Position numbers and translations under genes: made by a program. A model generated the notes under the pieces. The model saw nothing but the letters and a program-made list of their open reading frames with translations, made no database searches and was not told the DNA's origin. Below, piece by piece: positions 45,189 through 53,639 of a stretch of DNA of 64,000 nt. Positions within the stretch are counted from its first letter, which is position 1, and each line of letters begins with the position of its first letter. Source of the stretch: Oceanicaulis sp052055585 (GTDB lineage: Bacteria > Pseudomonadota > Alphaproteobacteria > Caulobacterales > Maricaulaceae); contig NZ_CP170485.1 of the NCBI RefSeq assembly GCF_052055585.1, positions 868,001 through 932,000 of the forward strand, given 5' to 3'.

Positions 45189-46031
45189 TTAGCCTTCCCG
45201 GCGCGTCATGAAAGCCAGACGTTCGAAAAGTTGAACATCCTGTTCGTTTTTTAACAGAGCGCCGTGAAGCGGCGGGATCAGCTTGCGGGTGTCGCGTTCG
45301 CGCAGGATCGCCGGGTCTATGTCTTCAGCCAGAAGAAGCTTGAGCCAGTCCAGTAATTCGGAGGTGGAGGGCTTCTTCTTCAGGCCCGGCGCGCTGCGCA
45401 CCTCAAAGAACATCTCCAGCGCTTCGGCCAGAAGATCGCCCTTGATGCCCGGGAAGTGGACATTGACGATCTGCTCCATCGTTTCCTCGTCCGGGAAGGC
45501 GATGAAGTGGAAGAAGCAGCGGCGCAGGAAGGCGTCCGGCAGCTCTTTCTCGTTGTTGGAGGAGATGATCACGATGGGGCGCTGTTCGGCCTTGATCGTT
45601 TCGCCGGTCTCGTAGACGTAGAATTCCATCCGGTCGAGCTCCTGCAGGAGGTCGTTGGGGAATTCGATGTCCGCCTTGTCGATCTCGTCGATCAGCAGGA
45701 CCGGGCGCACGTCGGAATCAAACGCTTCCCACAGCTTGCCCTTGCGGATGTAGTTCTTGACGTCATGGACCTTGTCGTCGCCCAGCTGTGAATCGCGCAG
45801 GCGCGCCACGGCGTCGTACTCGTAAAGGCCCTGGTGCGCCTTGGTGGTGGACTTGATATGCCACTCGATCAGCGGCGCCCCCAGAGACGCAGCGACCTGG
45901 CGCGCCAGTTCGGTCTTGCCGGTGCCCGGCTCGCCCTTCACCAGCAGCGGACGTTCCAGAATGATGGCGGCGTTCACCGCTGCGGCCAGCTCTTCGGTGG
46001 CCACGTAATCCTTGGTGCCTTCAAAACGCAT
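45189..46031 (-). CDS. MoxR-family AAA ATPase
   Basis: The 280-residue ATPase has Walker A GEPGTGKT (33-40), Walker B VLLIDEIDKAD (111-121), sensor SSNNEKELPDAFLRR with the arginine finger, and the MoxR C-terminal lid. It remodels or loads metal cofactors into partner complexes together with VWA proteins. It is the first gene of a three-gene minus-strand operon. The Walker A lysine (Lys39) and the DE pair are intact, so it should hydrolyse ATP. Confidence 0.92.
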   Translation of the reverse strand: MRFEGTKDYVATEELAAAVNAAIILERPLLVKGEPGTGKTELARQVAASLGAPLIEWHIKSTTKAHQGLYEYDAVARLRDSQLGDDKVHDVKNYIRKGKLWEAFDSDVRPVLLIDEIDKADIEFPNDLLQELDRMEFYVYETGETIKAEQRPIVIISSNNEKELPDAFLRRCFFHFIAFPDEETMEQIVNVHFPGIKGDLLAEALEMFFEVRSAPGLKKKPSTSELLDWLKLLLAEDIDPAILRERDTRKLIPPLHGALLKNEQDVQLFERLAFMTRREG

Positions 46032-46106
46032 GATCGGGTTTTCCCCTGTTTTTCTGTACCCTACGAGCGTTCCCCCACGCCCGGTTGCAGCGAATTCAGC
46101 TTCACT

Positions 46107-46832
46107 CTAACGCTGTGCTTCGCCCGCGTCATCCGCGCGCAACGCCTGGAACATAAGCTCGGCCCGGCGCCAGTCATACTCGGTATCAATATCCTGAACG
46201 CGTTCAGGTGCAATTGTGATCGGTATGGAACGCGGTGAAAAAACCGGGGCTTCTTCCAGCAAGGCCTTGGGGCGACACCAGAAAAACTGCGCGGCGTCGT
46301 GAAAGGCTTCTTCCAGATCCTGTGATCGTGAACGGATGAATTCGGGATACATGGGCGCCAGACCCGGCCCGGTCTCGGACTGCACCTGACGCAAGGCGCG
46401 CTGCACCGGGAAGGCGAAGGGCGTGACCGAGATGGCGTAGTCCTGAGCCGGTGCGGCGACCAGGGCGTCGTGGCCGCGCTTGATATCCGACGCGCTCAGG
46501 AAGGGGGCTGTAGCGTAGATCGCGCAGACCAGATCCGGGCTTTCGCCGGTGATCTCGGCCATGGCGGTCATTGCGTGCTTAATGACGGGGATTACGCCGG
46601 TGAAGTCATCCGCCAGCTCGGGGGGGCGCAGGAAAGGCGCGCTGGCGCCGGCGGATTTGGCGACCTCGGCGATTTCGGGATCATCCGTGCTGACCACCAC
46701 ATGATCGAACACGCCTGTTTCGAGCGCGGCCGCGATGGGCCAGCTGATCATGGGCTGGCCATGGAAGGGGCGCACATTCTTGCGCGGAATGCGCTTGGAG
46801 CCGCCGCGGGCCGGGATGACCGCGATCTTCAT
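46107..46832 (-). CDS. pseF: Pseudaminic acid cytidylyltransferase
   Basis: The 241-residue enzyme activates pseudaminic acid with CTP. It shows the CMP-sialate synthetase opening IPARGGSKRIPRKNVRPF, the VVSTDDPEIAEVA strand and the PseF-typical RSQDLEEAFHDAAQFFW segment, which distinguishes it from NeuA. It is the last gene of a minus-strand series with an unknown protein and a PseA-like enzyme, separated by two bases. The same sugar pathway continues at 50-54 kb and at the right edge. Confidence 0.9.
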   Translation of the reverse strand: MKIAVIPARGGSKRIPRKNVRPFHGQPMISWPIAAALETGVFDHVVVSTDDPEIAEVAKSAGASAPFLRPPELADDFTGVIPVIKHAMTAMAEITGESPDLVCAIYATAPFLSASDIKRGHDALVAAPAQDYAISVTPFAFPVQRALRQVQSETGPGLAPMYPEFIRSRSQDLEEAFHDAAQFFWCRPKALLEEAPVFSPRSIPITIAPERVQDIDTEYDWRRAELMFQALRADDAGEAQR

Positions 46833-46834
46833 GA

Positions 46835-48058
46835 TCAGCGCCTGGTGTTCAGCGCGATGCCGTGGATTTCCGACACCGTGGAGGGCAGATGGAAGCTCTT
46901 GGACACCTTGGTGTGCTCATCAAACACGGTGATGGCGGTGTCGATGGCGATGTTCTGGCTGACGCCCATGGCGGCGGAATAGTTCCGGTTCCGGCTCTGA
47001 CCGATGAAGAAGCGCGCGCCGTCATGGGCAAGGCCGCGGGCGAAGCCCGGAAACTGCCCCACACTCTGGGCGTTGTTCTTCAAAAGGCGCCCGCGCAGGG
47101 AATCCAGCACCACCAGCGAGCCGTCCACAAAGTCGATCGAGTGCGGCATCCACAAATCCGAGATGACCGGGCCGACCCAGCGTCTGTCCGCCAGATCATA
47201 TTCCAGCACGACCCCGTCAAACACGTCCCGCTTCCAGTTGCCGGTGGCGGAGAACATGGACAGGTAGACGCTGTCACCCAGCACCAGAATGTCATTGCAA
47301 TGGTGCTGCGCCGAGCCGGTGCGCGCCTGTTTGGGGCTGATCGGGATGCGATCGATCTCGTCGCCGTCTTCGGAATAAACGAGGATCGCATCGAGATAGG
47401 AGCAGGCGATGAAGTATTGCCGCTTCTCTTCCGACCAGCTCACGCCATGACAGCGCGCGCCCTGGGGCAGGGCGAAAGCCTTGAGGATGTTGTAGTCGCG
47501 GTCAAAGGTGATGAGGCCGCGCTCGTCATCAATGGCGATGAAGTGCTCGCCATGGGGGCGCAGGCCGTGGAAATTGCCTTTGAAGACCTTGCGGAAGCTA
47601 TGCTTCGCGCCGGAGATGGTCAGCTCATAGAGCCCGCCGCCGGCTTCGGGATCATCCAGCGGCGGCAGGCCGCAGGTGAACAGTACTGTCTCCTCAAGGC
47701 TCTCCATCTCCGCGATGATGCGCAGATCATTAAGCACCGGGCTGACGACGAAGTCCTGACCGGGAACAAGGCCGAAGCTCGCCAGCTGTTCGCCCACTTC
47801 CACAAACGACGTGGTGCAGATCACCACAAAGGGGCGGGGCGACGCGCCCTTCAGGCTGTCCGGCTTGGCGATGGTCAGCCCGGCCTGGCTCTCGCCATGC
47901 AGATTGGGATTGTTGTCGACGATCCCTGTCACGCCCTTGATCCGGCGCAGGGTCTTGTCAGCGATATTGCCGGCGCCCGCCAGTACGATGGGCCGGCCCC
48001 GGCCACGCACATTCACATCGGCGAAGGTCGTAAACTCGGCTGTTGTCGTGCGGCTCAT
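46835..48058 (-). CDS. Unknown protein, Rossmann-like plus propeller-like domains
   Basis: The 407-residue product has an N-terminal part (about 20-110) with a nucleotide-binding-like loop VLAGAGNIADKTLRRI and VVICTTSF strand, similar to PglD-type or sugar C-methyltransferase tail modules. A C-terminal part (about 130-400) of repeated beta strands follows (FHGLRPHGEHFIAIDDERGL, CHGVSWSEEKRQYFIACSY, QHHCNDILVLGDSVYLSMF), reminiscent of a beta-propeller. I cannot assign a function. The start overlaps pseA by ATGA and pseF follows two bases later, so it belongs to the nonulosonate pathway operon and may modify or sense the sugar. Confidence 0.7.
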   Translation of the reverse strand: MSRTTTAEFTTFADVNVRGRGRPIVLAGAGNIADKTLRRIKGVTGIVDNNPNLHGESQAGLTIAKPDSLKGASPRPFVVICTTSFVEVGEQLASFGLVPGQDFVVSPVLNDLRIIAEMESLEETVLFTCGLPPLDDPEAGGGLYELTISGAKHSFRKVFKGNFHGLRPHGEHFIAIDDERGLITFDRDYNILKAFALPQGARCHGVSWSEEKRQYFIACSYLDAILVYSEDGDEIDRIPISPKQARTGSAQHHCNDILVLGDSVYLSMFSATGNWKRDVFDGVVLEYDLADRRWVGPVISDLWMPHSIDFVDGSLVVLDSLRGRLLKNNAQSVGQFPGFARGLAHDGARFFIGQSRNRNYSAAMGVSQNIAIDTAITVFDEHTKVSKSFHLPSTVSEIHGIALNTRR

Positions 48059-49287
48059 ACCTCGGCGCCCTTGACCATGTATTGCTCGCGACGCGGATCA
48101 TTCTTCTCAAGGTGGACCGGGCCATAGCTTGATGAGCCGCCCCAGACATCATCCTTGACCCATTGATCATTCTCAATGCGCCAGACGCGCGGATCGCGGA
48201 AGGTGTCGCAGATCCGGTCGAACTCGGCCTCGCTCATATCGACATATTTGAGCCAGCGCTCGAGATCGCGGCGCGGCTTGATGTGGTCATGCTTTCTGAC
48301 CATTTCGAGCCCGGTCTTGTAGTCCATGATCCCCAGCCGCACGTCCTGGGTGGCGTGGTCGGTGGCGCGGCCATAGCCGAACTTGATGAACTTGAGATAG
48401 TCGTGAATCCCGTTCTCGTGCATGTCGTCGAGATTGGAGATTTTGCGGTAGGTGCGTTCGAACGGGTATTCGGCTTTCTTCCAGCCGTATTCGGCTTCGG
48501 CCACGGCGGCGCACTTGTTGCCGTTCCACTTCTCGTAAAAGCCCAAGTAAACGCCGCGCACGCCGACCCGGTCGATCTCCTCGTCTGAGGGATAGATCGC
48601 AAAGTCGAGTTCTTTCTCGGTCAGACCCATTTTCAGGTCCGGGCGGCCATGGCGCTCCAGCCCTTCATCGGTGAAGTCATCCCAATCGAGCCCGTGCAGG
48701 TCATGCTCCTTGCGGGTCTTGGCGGTAAACTCAGGGAAGTCTGAATAGGAGAACATGCCGCCCAGATCGACCCAGCCATGATCGCCCCACAGCATCAGCG
48801 GGATGTTGTGCAGGACCGCCTGCTTGATCGGGTAGGTCTTGATGCCGGCGTGGTTATGCCAGTTCATGTCGCCATGCAGCTTGAACCCCAGAAGGTTCAT
48901 CTTGATCAGCGTATCTAGGCCGGGGCGATAGATGATGTGGTCGGCGGCGAAGGCCTCGCGCATCAGCTGGAGATTATACTCGCCCTCGGGCAGGAAGTTG
49001 TTGCCATGATAGGTGACCAATAGCGGGCGCAGGCCCAGCTTTTTGACCGCCAGATGGGTCTGGTAATAGCTGTCCTTGCCGCCGCCCACAGGGATGACGC
49101 AATCATAGCCTCTGGGATTGCGGTAATCGGCCACCAGCTCTTCAAGCATGGCCCAGCGTTCGTCCCAGTCGATCTCGACGGTCTGGCCCGCCACCCGGCA
49201 GCCCGAGCACACCCCGTTCTCGTCATAGGTCAGCGGCGCCGCTGACGAGCTGGGATAAAAACAGGTCTTGCAGAACTGGACACTCAT
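48055..49287 (-). CDS. pseA: N-acetyl sugar amidotransferase (PseA/WbpG-like)
   Basis: The 410-residue enzyme has an N-terminal zinc-ribbon-like quartet Cys6, Cys9, Cys27, Cys30 and the ATP-pyrophosphatase loop PVGGGKDSYYQ (66-76). It continues with WHNHAGIKTYPIKQAVLHNI and MLWGDHGWVDLGG, typical of the N-acetyl sugar amidotransferase family. These enzymes change an acetamido group to acetamidino using ammonia. The HisH-like and HisF-like genes at 50-51.5 kb would supply the ammonia. The precise sugar is inferred from the neighbouring pse genes. Confidence 0.88.
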   Translation of the reverse strand: MSVQFCKTCFYPSSSAAPLTYDENGVCSGCRVAGQTVEIDWDERWAMLEELVADYRNPRGYDCVIPVGGGKDSYYQTHLAVKKLGLRPLLVTYHGNNFLPEGEYNLQLMREAFAADHIIYRPGLDTLIKMNLLGFKLHGDMNWHNHAGIKTYPIKQAVLHNIPLMLWGDHGWVDLGGMFSYSDFPEFTAKTRKEHDLHGLDWDDFTDEGLERHGRPDLKMGLTEKELDFAIYPSDEEIDRVGVRGVYLGFYEKWNGNKCAAVAEAEYGWKKAEYPFERTYRKISNLDDMHENGIHDYLKFIKFGYGRATDHATQDVRLGIMDYKTGLEMVRKHDHIKPRRDLERWLKYVDMSEAEFDRICDTFRDPRVWRIENDQWVKDDVWGGSSSYGPVHLEKNDPRREQYMVKGAEV

Positions 49288-49407
49288 GGCGCTTCCCTCA
49301 GGCTGGGATGTGGCGAGGACGAATCATCGCCGTGCTTAAGGGTAACAAAACGCCTGAATCGTTAAGTTTAGCCCAAGCGATGCACCACAAACGGGAAGGG
49401 CGGGCCC

Positions 49408-50136
49408 ATGCGAACCCTGAGCGCACATCAGCCGGTCTACCTGCCGGGGTTGATCCTGTTTCACAAGATCGCCCTCAGCGATGTCTTCGTGCTGCTGCCG
49501 GACGTGCAGTTCCAGCGCCATAGCTGGCAGCAACGCAACCGGGTGCGCAATGGCCAGGAGGCGATCTTCCTGTCGGTGCCGGTGAAGAAATCCGGTGATC
49601 TGCATCGCACGATCCGCCAGACCGAGATCGCAGCCGAGCCCTGGCGGAAAAAGCATCTGACCACGCTGAAACAGGTCTATGGCAAGCGGCCGCATTTCGA
49701 CGCGTATTTCCCGGCGATCGAGGCCCTGATCGAGCGTGACTACCCCAACCTTTCAGACCTCAACTGCGCGCTGATCCGCCATTTTTGCGAGGTTCTGGAG
49801 CTTGATGCACGAATTCTGGATAGCGCTGAGCTGGACCATGAAGGCGAAAGCCAGGACCGGCTGATCTCGCTTTGCCACGCGGCAGGCGCGGACGCCTATA
49901 TCTCCAATGTGGGAGCGGCGAGCTATGTGGATGAGGCGGGTTTTTCCGCCAATGGCGTCACCCATTTCTGGCAGGCCTTTACGCCGCCCGAGTACCCGCA
50001 GGGCAAAGCCTTCCTCCCCAGCCTCTCCATCATCGACGCCCTGTTCAATCTGGGCCCGGACACGGCGAAACTGGTGCGCAGCTGTGGAGAGATGACGCGG
50101 GATCTCAAGCTGGCGCAGGCCGCGCTTGAGGCCTGA
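49408..50136 (+). CDS. WbqC-family protein
   Basis: The 242-residue product matches the WbqC family throughout: LSAHQPVYLPGLILFHKIALSD, FQRHSWQQRNRVRNGQE, FLSVPVKKSG and the NYPSL-like end SLSIIDALFNLGP. These proteins occur in O-antigen and glycan clusters, and their activity is not settled (transferase roles have been proposed). It is on the plus strand between minus-strand sugar genes and overlaps none, with a GGGAAGGG box before the ATG. The stop lies two bases from the HisF-like stop. Confidence 0.85.
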   Translation: MRTLSAHQPVYLPGLILFHKIALSDVFVLLPDVQFQRHSWQQRNRVRNGQEAIFLSVPVKKSGDLHRTIRQTEIAAEPWRKKHLTTLKQVYGKRPHFDAYFPAIEALIERDYPNLSDLNCALIRHFCEVLELDARILDSAELDHEGESQDRLISLCHAAGADAYISNVGAASYVDEAGFSANGVTHFWQAFTPPEYPQGKAFLPSLSIIDALFNLGPDTAKLVRSCGEMTRDLKLAQAALEA

Positions 50137-50138
50137 GC

Positions 50139-50924
50139 CTACATCCGCACGTCAAAGCCGGCGCGTTGCAAAGCGCGCTTGCCGCCACGATCGGCGAGTT
50201 CCTTGAAATGCCAGATATTGGCGGCAGCGACGGCGTCCGCGCCCGCTTTGAGGCCCTTGGCGTAATGCTCGTACACACCGACACCCGAACAGGCGATGAC
50301 CGGGATGGTGACAGCCTGTGAGACCTGCTCGATCAGGGCGACATCATAGCCCGTACCGCGCCCGTCGCGATCGAGGCTCTGCAACAGGATTTCGCCGGCG
50401 CCGCGGTCTTCGGCCTCTTTCGCCCAAGCCACCGGATCACGGCCTGTGGCGGTCCGCCCGCCCTGGGTCATCACTTCATAGCCGTCTTCAGTCTGGCGCA
50501 CGTCGATACTGACGACCATGGCTTGCGCGCCGAAGCGTTTGGAGACCTGGGTGATCAGCTCGGGCGTTTCAAAGGCTGCGGTGTTGATCGCGACCTTGTC
50601 GGCGCCGCGCTTGAAGATGTCGCGCACCTGATCGAGCGAGGTGACATGCCCGCCCCAGGTCAAAGGCATGAAACAATGGCTCGCCACCGCTTCGAGCACC
50701 TCCATGGCGTCGGCATAGGCGCGATTGCCCGCATCGCGGCGGCCCTGCGCCAGTCCGGCGGTGCGGGAGATATCAAGATAGATGAGCTCGTCCACCTTCC
50801 ACTCGTTAAAGCGCGCCACCTCGTGCAGGGGATCGCCAATGATCTGATGGGTGGTGAACTTTTCAGAGCGGACCAGCTGGCCATTCATCAAGAGGAGGAC
50901 CGGGATCAGACGCGGCATCAGCAT
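50139..50924 (-). CDS. HisF-like subunit for sugar amidination
   Basis: The product of 261 residues is a TIM barrel of the HisF family (MLMPRLIPVLLLMNGQLV, WGGHVTSLDQVRDIFKRGAD, LLQSLDRDGRGTGYD). At position 11, where imidazole glycerol phosphate synthase has a catalytic Asp, it has Leu. This is the pattern of HisF2/WbpG-partner proteins, which channel ammonia to a sugar amidotransferase and do not serve histidine synthesis. The ATG at 50924 aligns with the family start; an ATG at 50918 overlaps the HisH stop. Confidence 0.88.
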   Translation of the reverse strand: MLMPRLIPVLLLMNGQLVRSEKFTTHQIIGDPLHEVARFNEWKVDELIYLDISRTAGLAQGRRDAGNRAYADAMEVLEAVASHCFMPLTWGGHVTSLDQVRDIFKRGADKVAINTAAFETPELITQVSKRFGAQAMVVSIDVRQTEDGYEVMTQGGRTATGRDPVAWAKEAEDRGAGEILLQSLDRDGRGTGYDVALIEQVSQAVTIPVIACSGVGVYEHYAKGLKAGADAVAAANIWHFKELADRGGKRALQRAGFDVRM

Positions 50925-51550
50925 GAGGCGACGAACTCCAGCCAGTTGTTGAGAAGGGCAAGGCCGGCCTTGTGGCTTTTCTCGGGATGGAATTGCGCCG
51001 CCCAGACAGATCCGTGCTCCAGCGCGCAGACAAAGCGCTCGCCATGCTCGCTCCAGCCCGCTGCGTCTTCTGCGCGTTCGGGTTCGCAAACAAAGGAATG
51101 GACGAAATAGAAGGCTTCATTCTCGGGCAGGCCCTTGAACAGGCCCTCCGTCTTTGTCGCCTCCACATGGTTCCAGCCCACATGCGGCACGCGATAGGGC
51201 GGATCATGGGGCGGCGGCGCGAGGCGACGCACCTTGCCGGGCACAATTCCCAACCCCTTGTGCTGGCCATGCTCGGCGCTTTCATCGAGCAAAAGCTGCA
51301 TGCCCAGACAAATGCCCAGAAGCGGGCGATGCTGAGCGGCGATCTCGTCCTTGAGTAGCTGGGCGAGGCCCAGCTCCTGCAGATGCGCCATGCCTTCGCC
51401 AAACGCGCCCACACCGGGCAGGACCACGCCCTTCGCAGCGCGCAGCACGCCGGGGTCATGGCTGACCACGACCTCTGCGCCCAGATGCGCGAAGGCGTTT
51501 CTGACCGAGGTCAGATTGCCCATGCCATAGTCGATGATCGCAATCGTCAT
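50918..51550 (-). CDS. HisH-like glutamine amidotransferase for sugar amidination
   Basis: The 210-residue class I glutamine amidotransferase has the catalytic triad: Cys81 in GICLGMQLL and His188/Glu190 in AAQFHPEKS. The start IAIIDYGMGNLTSVRNAF is the HisH signature. It releases ammonia from glutamine for its HisF-like partner, whose gene overlaps its stop. With PseA it forms the usual three-part amidination system (as WbpG-HisH2-HisF2 in Pseudomonas O-antigen). No other histidine gene is near. Confidence 0.9.
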   Translation of the reverse strand: MTIAIIDYGMGNLTSVRNAFAHLGAEVVVSHDPGVLRAAKGVVLPGVGAFGEGMAHLQELGLAQLLKDEIAAQHRPLLGICLGMQLLLDESAEHGQHKGLGIVPGKVRRLAPPPHDPPYRVPHVGWNHVEATKTEGLFKGLPENEAFYFVHSFVCEPERAEDAAGWSEHGERFVCALEHGSVWAAQFHPEKSHKAGLALLNNWLEFVASC

Positions 51551-51561
51551 GAGCGCTTCGC

Positions 51562-52560
51562 TTATTGTCCCAAAAGGGCGTTGATCGCCTCGGCGGCGCG
51601 GCTCATGCCAAGCCCGTCAATCAGTTCGGGGCCCTTCTGGCTCAGGGCTTGAAGGGCGTCCTCATTCTTGAGAAGGCCATTCAGATGCGAGGACAGCTGT
51701 TCGAGATTATCGCCGTTCTCATGGCCCAGATTGATCAGGGCGCCATGGTCCTCGAACCAGTCGATTTCCGGGATCAGGTTTTCAAGCTGCGGGAAGACTA
51801 GCGATGGTGTTCCAGCCGCCAGCGCTTCATAGACCACCATGCCGCCGGTCATGATAGCGACGGGCGTGCGGGCGAGATGGCTGGCGACCTGGTGGGCGGG
51901 CAAGCCCTGCTTGGCGATGCCGCCATTATAGACCGCCATCTGCTTGAGGGCGTCAAAGTCGGGAAAACTCGACCCCACGATGAGGATGAAAGGGTGGGGT
52001 CTGGACAGCGCAGGTCCATGCTCGGCCAGCATCATCGCCCAGTCGGTCGCGCGCTCGCCACCGCCGCAAATAGCGATGACCGGCCCGTTGCGAGGCTCGT
52101 CATGGCGGGATTTGGCGAAGACGGGGGCAATGAGTGAATACGCGCCGCCACAGAGCGCCTGACCATCCGCGCGCAGATTGGGATAGCTGTGATACCGCTC
52201 GATCACCGTCCCGTTGATCACCAGATCGGCGGGGGCGTCAGAGCCGAAATCATCAATCATGATCCGCTTGAGCTGGGGCAGGGCGTCCAGCGCCTCCCAG
52301 AGCAGCGGGTCCTTTGCCGGTTGATCGACCAGCACGGCGTTCGCGCCGGTCTCGATCACCAACGCCTTCAGGAAGACATCCACCGGGCCCTTGAGCGGGA
52401 CGATCTTGTCATGCGGGAAAAAGTCCTTCAGCGCGTCGCCCTGACCCAGAACATGGACGGTCGGGCGCTGGGGCAAAAGGTCGAGCAGGCGAGAACAGCG
52501 CGCCGCATGCGCGAGGCCGGTTTCGTGCAGGGCGTCCACACGGATGATCAGGGAAGTCAT
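51562..52560 (-). CDS. pseG: PseG-like nucleotide-sugar hydrolase
   Basis: The 332-residue GT-B-fold protein resembles PseG, which cleaves UDP from the altrose intermediate before pseudaminic acid synthase. The N-terminal motif is LIIRVDALHETGLAHAARC, where typical PseG has GTGHVMRC. The motif His is kept but the GTG part is degenerate. Later blocks are IMIDDFGSDAPADLVING, ICGGGERATDW and MTGGMVVYEALAAGTPSLVF, matching the nucleotide site. It is 11 bases upstream of HisH-like and overlaps the DegT gene by four bases. The activity is inferred. Confidence 0.72.
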   Translation of the reverse strand: MTSLIIRVDALHETGLAHAARCSRLLDLLPQRPTVHVLGQGDALKDFFPHDKIVPLKGPVDVFLKALVIETGANAVLVDQPAKDPLLWEALDALPQLKRIMIDDFGSDAPADLVINGTVIERYHSYPNLRADGQALCGGAYSLIAPVFAKSRHDEPRNGPVIAICGGGERATDWAMMLAEHGPALSRPHPFILIVGSSFPDFDALKQMAVYNGGIAKQGLPAHQVASHLARTPVAIMTGGMVVYEALAAGTPSLVFPQLENLIPEIDWFEDHGALINLGHENGDNLEQLSSHLNGLLKNEDALQALSQKGPELIDGLGMSRAAEAINALLGQ

Positions 52561-53639
52561 GTCAGCGCCTCCAATTCAGTCTCGATCACGGTGCGCGCCG
52601 TGTTGATTCTGGCGGCATCATAACGTGCATCGAGCCAGAGATTGATCACAGACCTGGACCAGGCGTCTGCATCTGGATGCGCGTCCTGGCGGGTCAGCTT
52701 CGGGAAGGACTGGCTCAGTGACGGATAATTGGTCCCGGCGTCGATGTCGGCCTTGCGAAGGGCCTCCACCACAAAGTCCCGCACTTTCGGGTCTGCCCTG
52801 ACGATCAGCCGCCAGGGGGCGGTCTGGTTGAGGTCGATGACCTGCAGGTGCGGGTCAAAACCGCTGAGCGCCTCGATCCAGGCGTCCCGGCGTTCCTGAC
52901 GTTCGGCGAGCCGGGTTGGCAAATGGGCGAGGGCGCGCAGAAGCGGCTCTTCGGTTTCGGGATCAAAGCCGAAGCGAAGCTGGCGCATTTCCTCAACCAG
53001 GGTGTTTTCAATGTCGGCAGACCGGCCCGCATTGCGCAGGGCGCGGCGTTCAAGCATCAGCTTGTCCTCATCGCGCTCCGCCCAGTCATCCAGTCCGGGG
53101 TAGCGGGCAGTGATGCGCTTGAGCTCTTCGGCCAGCGCCTTGTCGCGCGTGATCACCGCACCGCCAGAACCCGCGTCCAGCACCTTGCCGGGACCAAAGC
53201 TCACTATGCGTGCGATATCCTCAAGCCGGGCCTTCGGTGCAAAGCTTGAGGCGTTCGCGTCATTCTCGACCGTGACCCAGCCCAGCTCGCTCGCAGCCTT
53301 CCGAGTCTCGCTAAAGTCGAGCCGGAATCCATAAAGATGCGTGAGCAGAACCGCGCCCTTGCGGCCGGGGCGGGAGAGTATGCGAAGCTGTCTGGCCAGC
53401 GCCGCGTCTTCATTGATCCCGGTTTCGGCGCTGACCGGCGCCAGGCGCACTTCCGCGCCGCTGGCCCAGGCGCAGGCCAGAAGGCTGGGGCAAGCGTTGG
53501 AGGGGATCAGAATGGAGGAGCGGCCATGCAGGCCGAGCGCTTCAAACAACGCCAGATGCGCCGAGCGCGCCCGTCCGAACAGGATGGCCTGTCCGCCGTC
53601 AAACGCCTTGGCGAGCGCTGATGCTGCGCGTTCCGTCAT
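52557..53639 (-). CDS. DegT/DnrJ/EryC1-type aminotransferase
   Basis: The 360-residue PLP enzyme has the sugar aminotransferase layout: SSILIPSNACPSLLACAWASG, VLLTHLYGFRLDF, the cofactor acid Asp127 (VENDANASSF) and the internal aldimine Lys152 in SFGPGKVLDAGSGGAVIT. Such enzymes aminate keto-sugars. A separate pseC starts at 63927, so this is a second DegT-family enzyme in the island and may make another amino sugar or act on a different intermediate. Overlaps on both sides place it in the pse operon. Confidence 0.8.
   Translation of the reverse strand: MTERAASALAKAFDGGQAILFGRARSAHLALFEALGLHGRSSILIPSNACPSLLACAWASGAEVRLAPVSAETGINEDAALARQLRILSRPGRKGAVLLTHLYGFRLDFSETRKAASELGWVTVENDANASSFAPKARLEDIARIVSFGPGKVLDAGSGGAVITRDKALAEELKRITARYPGLDDWAERDEDKLMLERRALRNAGRSADIENTLVEEMRQLRFGFDPETEEPLLRALAHLPTRLAERQERRDAWIEALSGFDPHLQVIDLNQTAPWRLIVRADPKVRDFVVEALRKADIDAGTNYPSLSQSFPKLTRQDAHPDADAWSRSVINLWLDARYDAARINTARTVIETELEALT

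Noticed and set aside
50139..51550. HisF and HisH as histidine biosynthesis enzymes
   Set aside because: No other his gene is present, the barrel lacks the catalytic Asp at position 11, and the neighbours are nonulosonate genes with a PseA-like partner.
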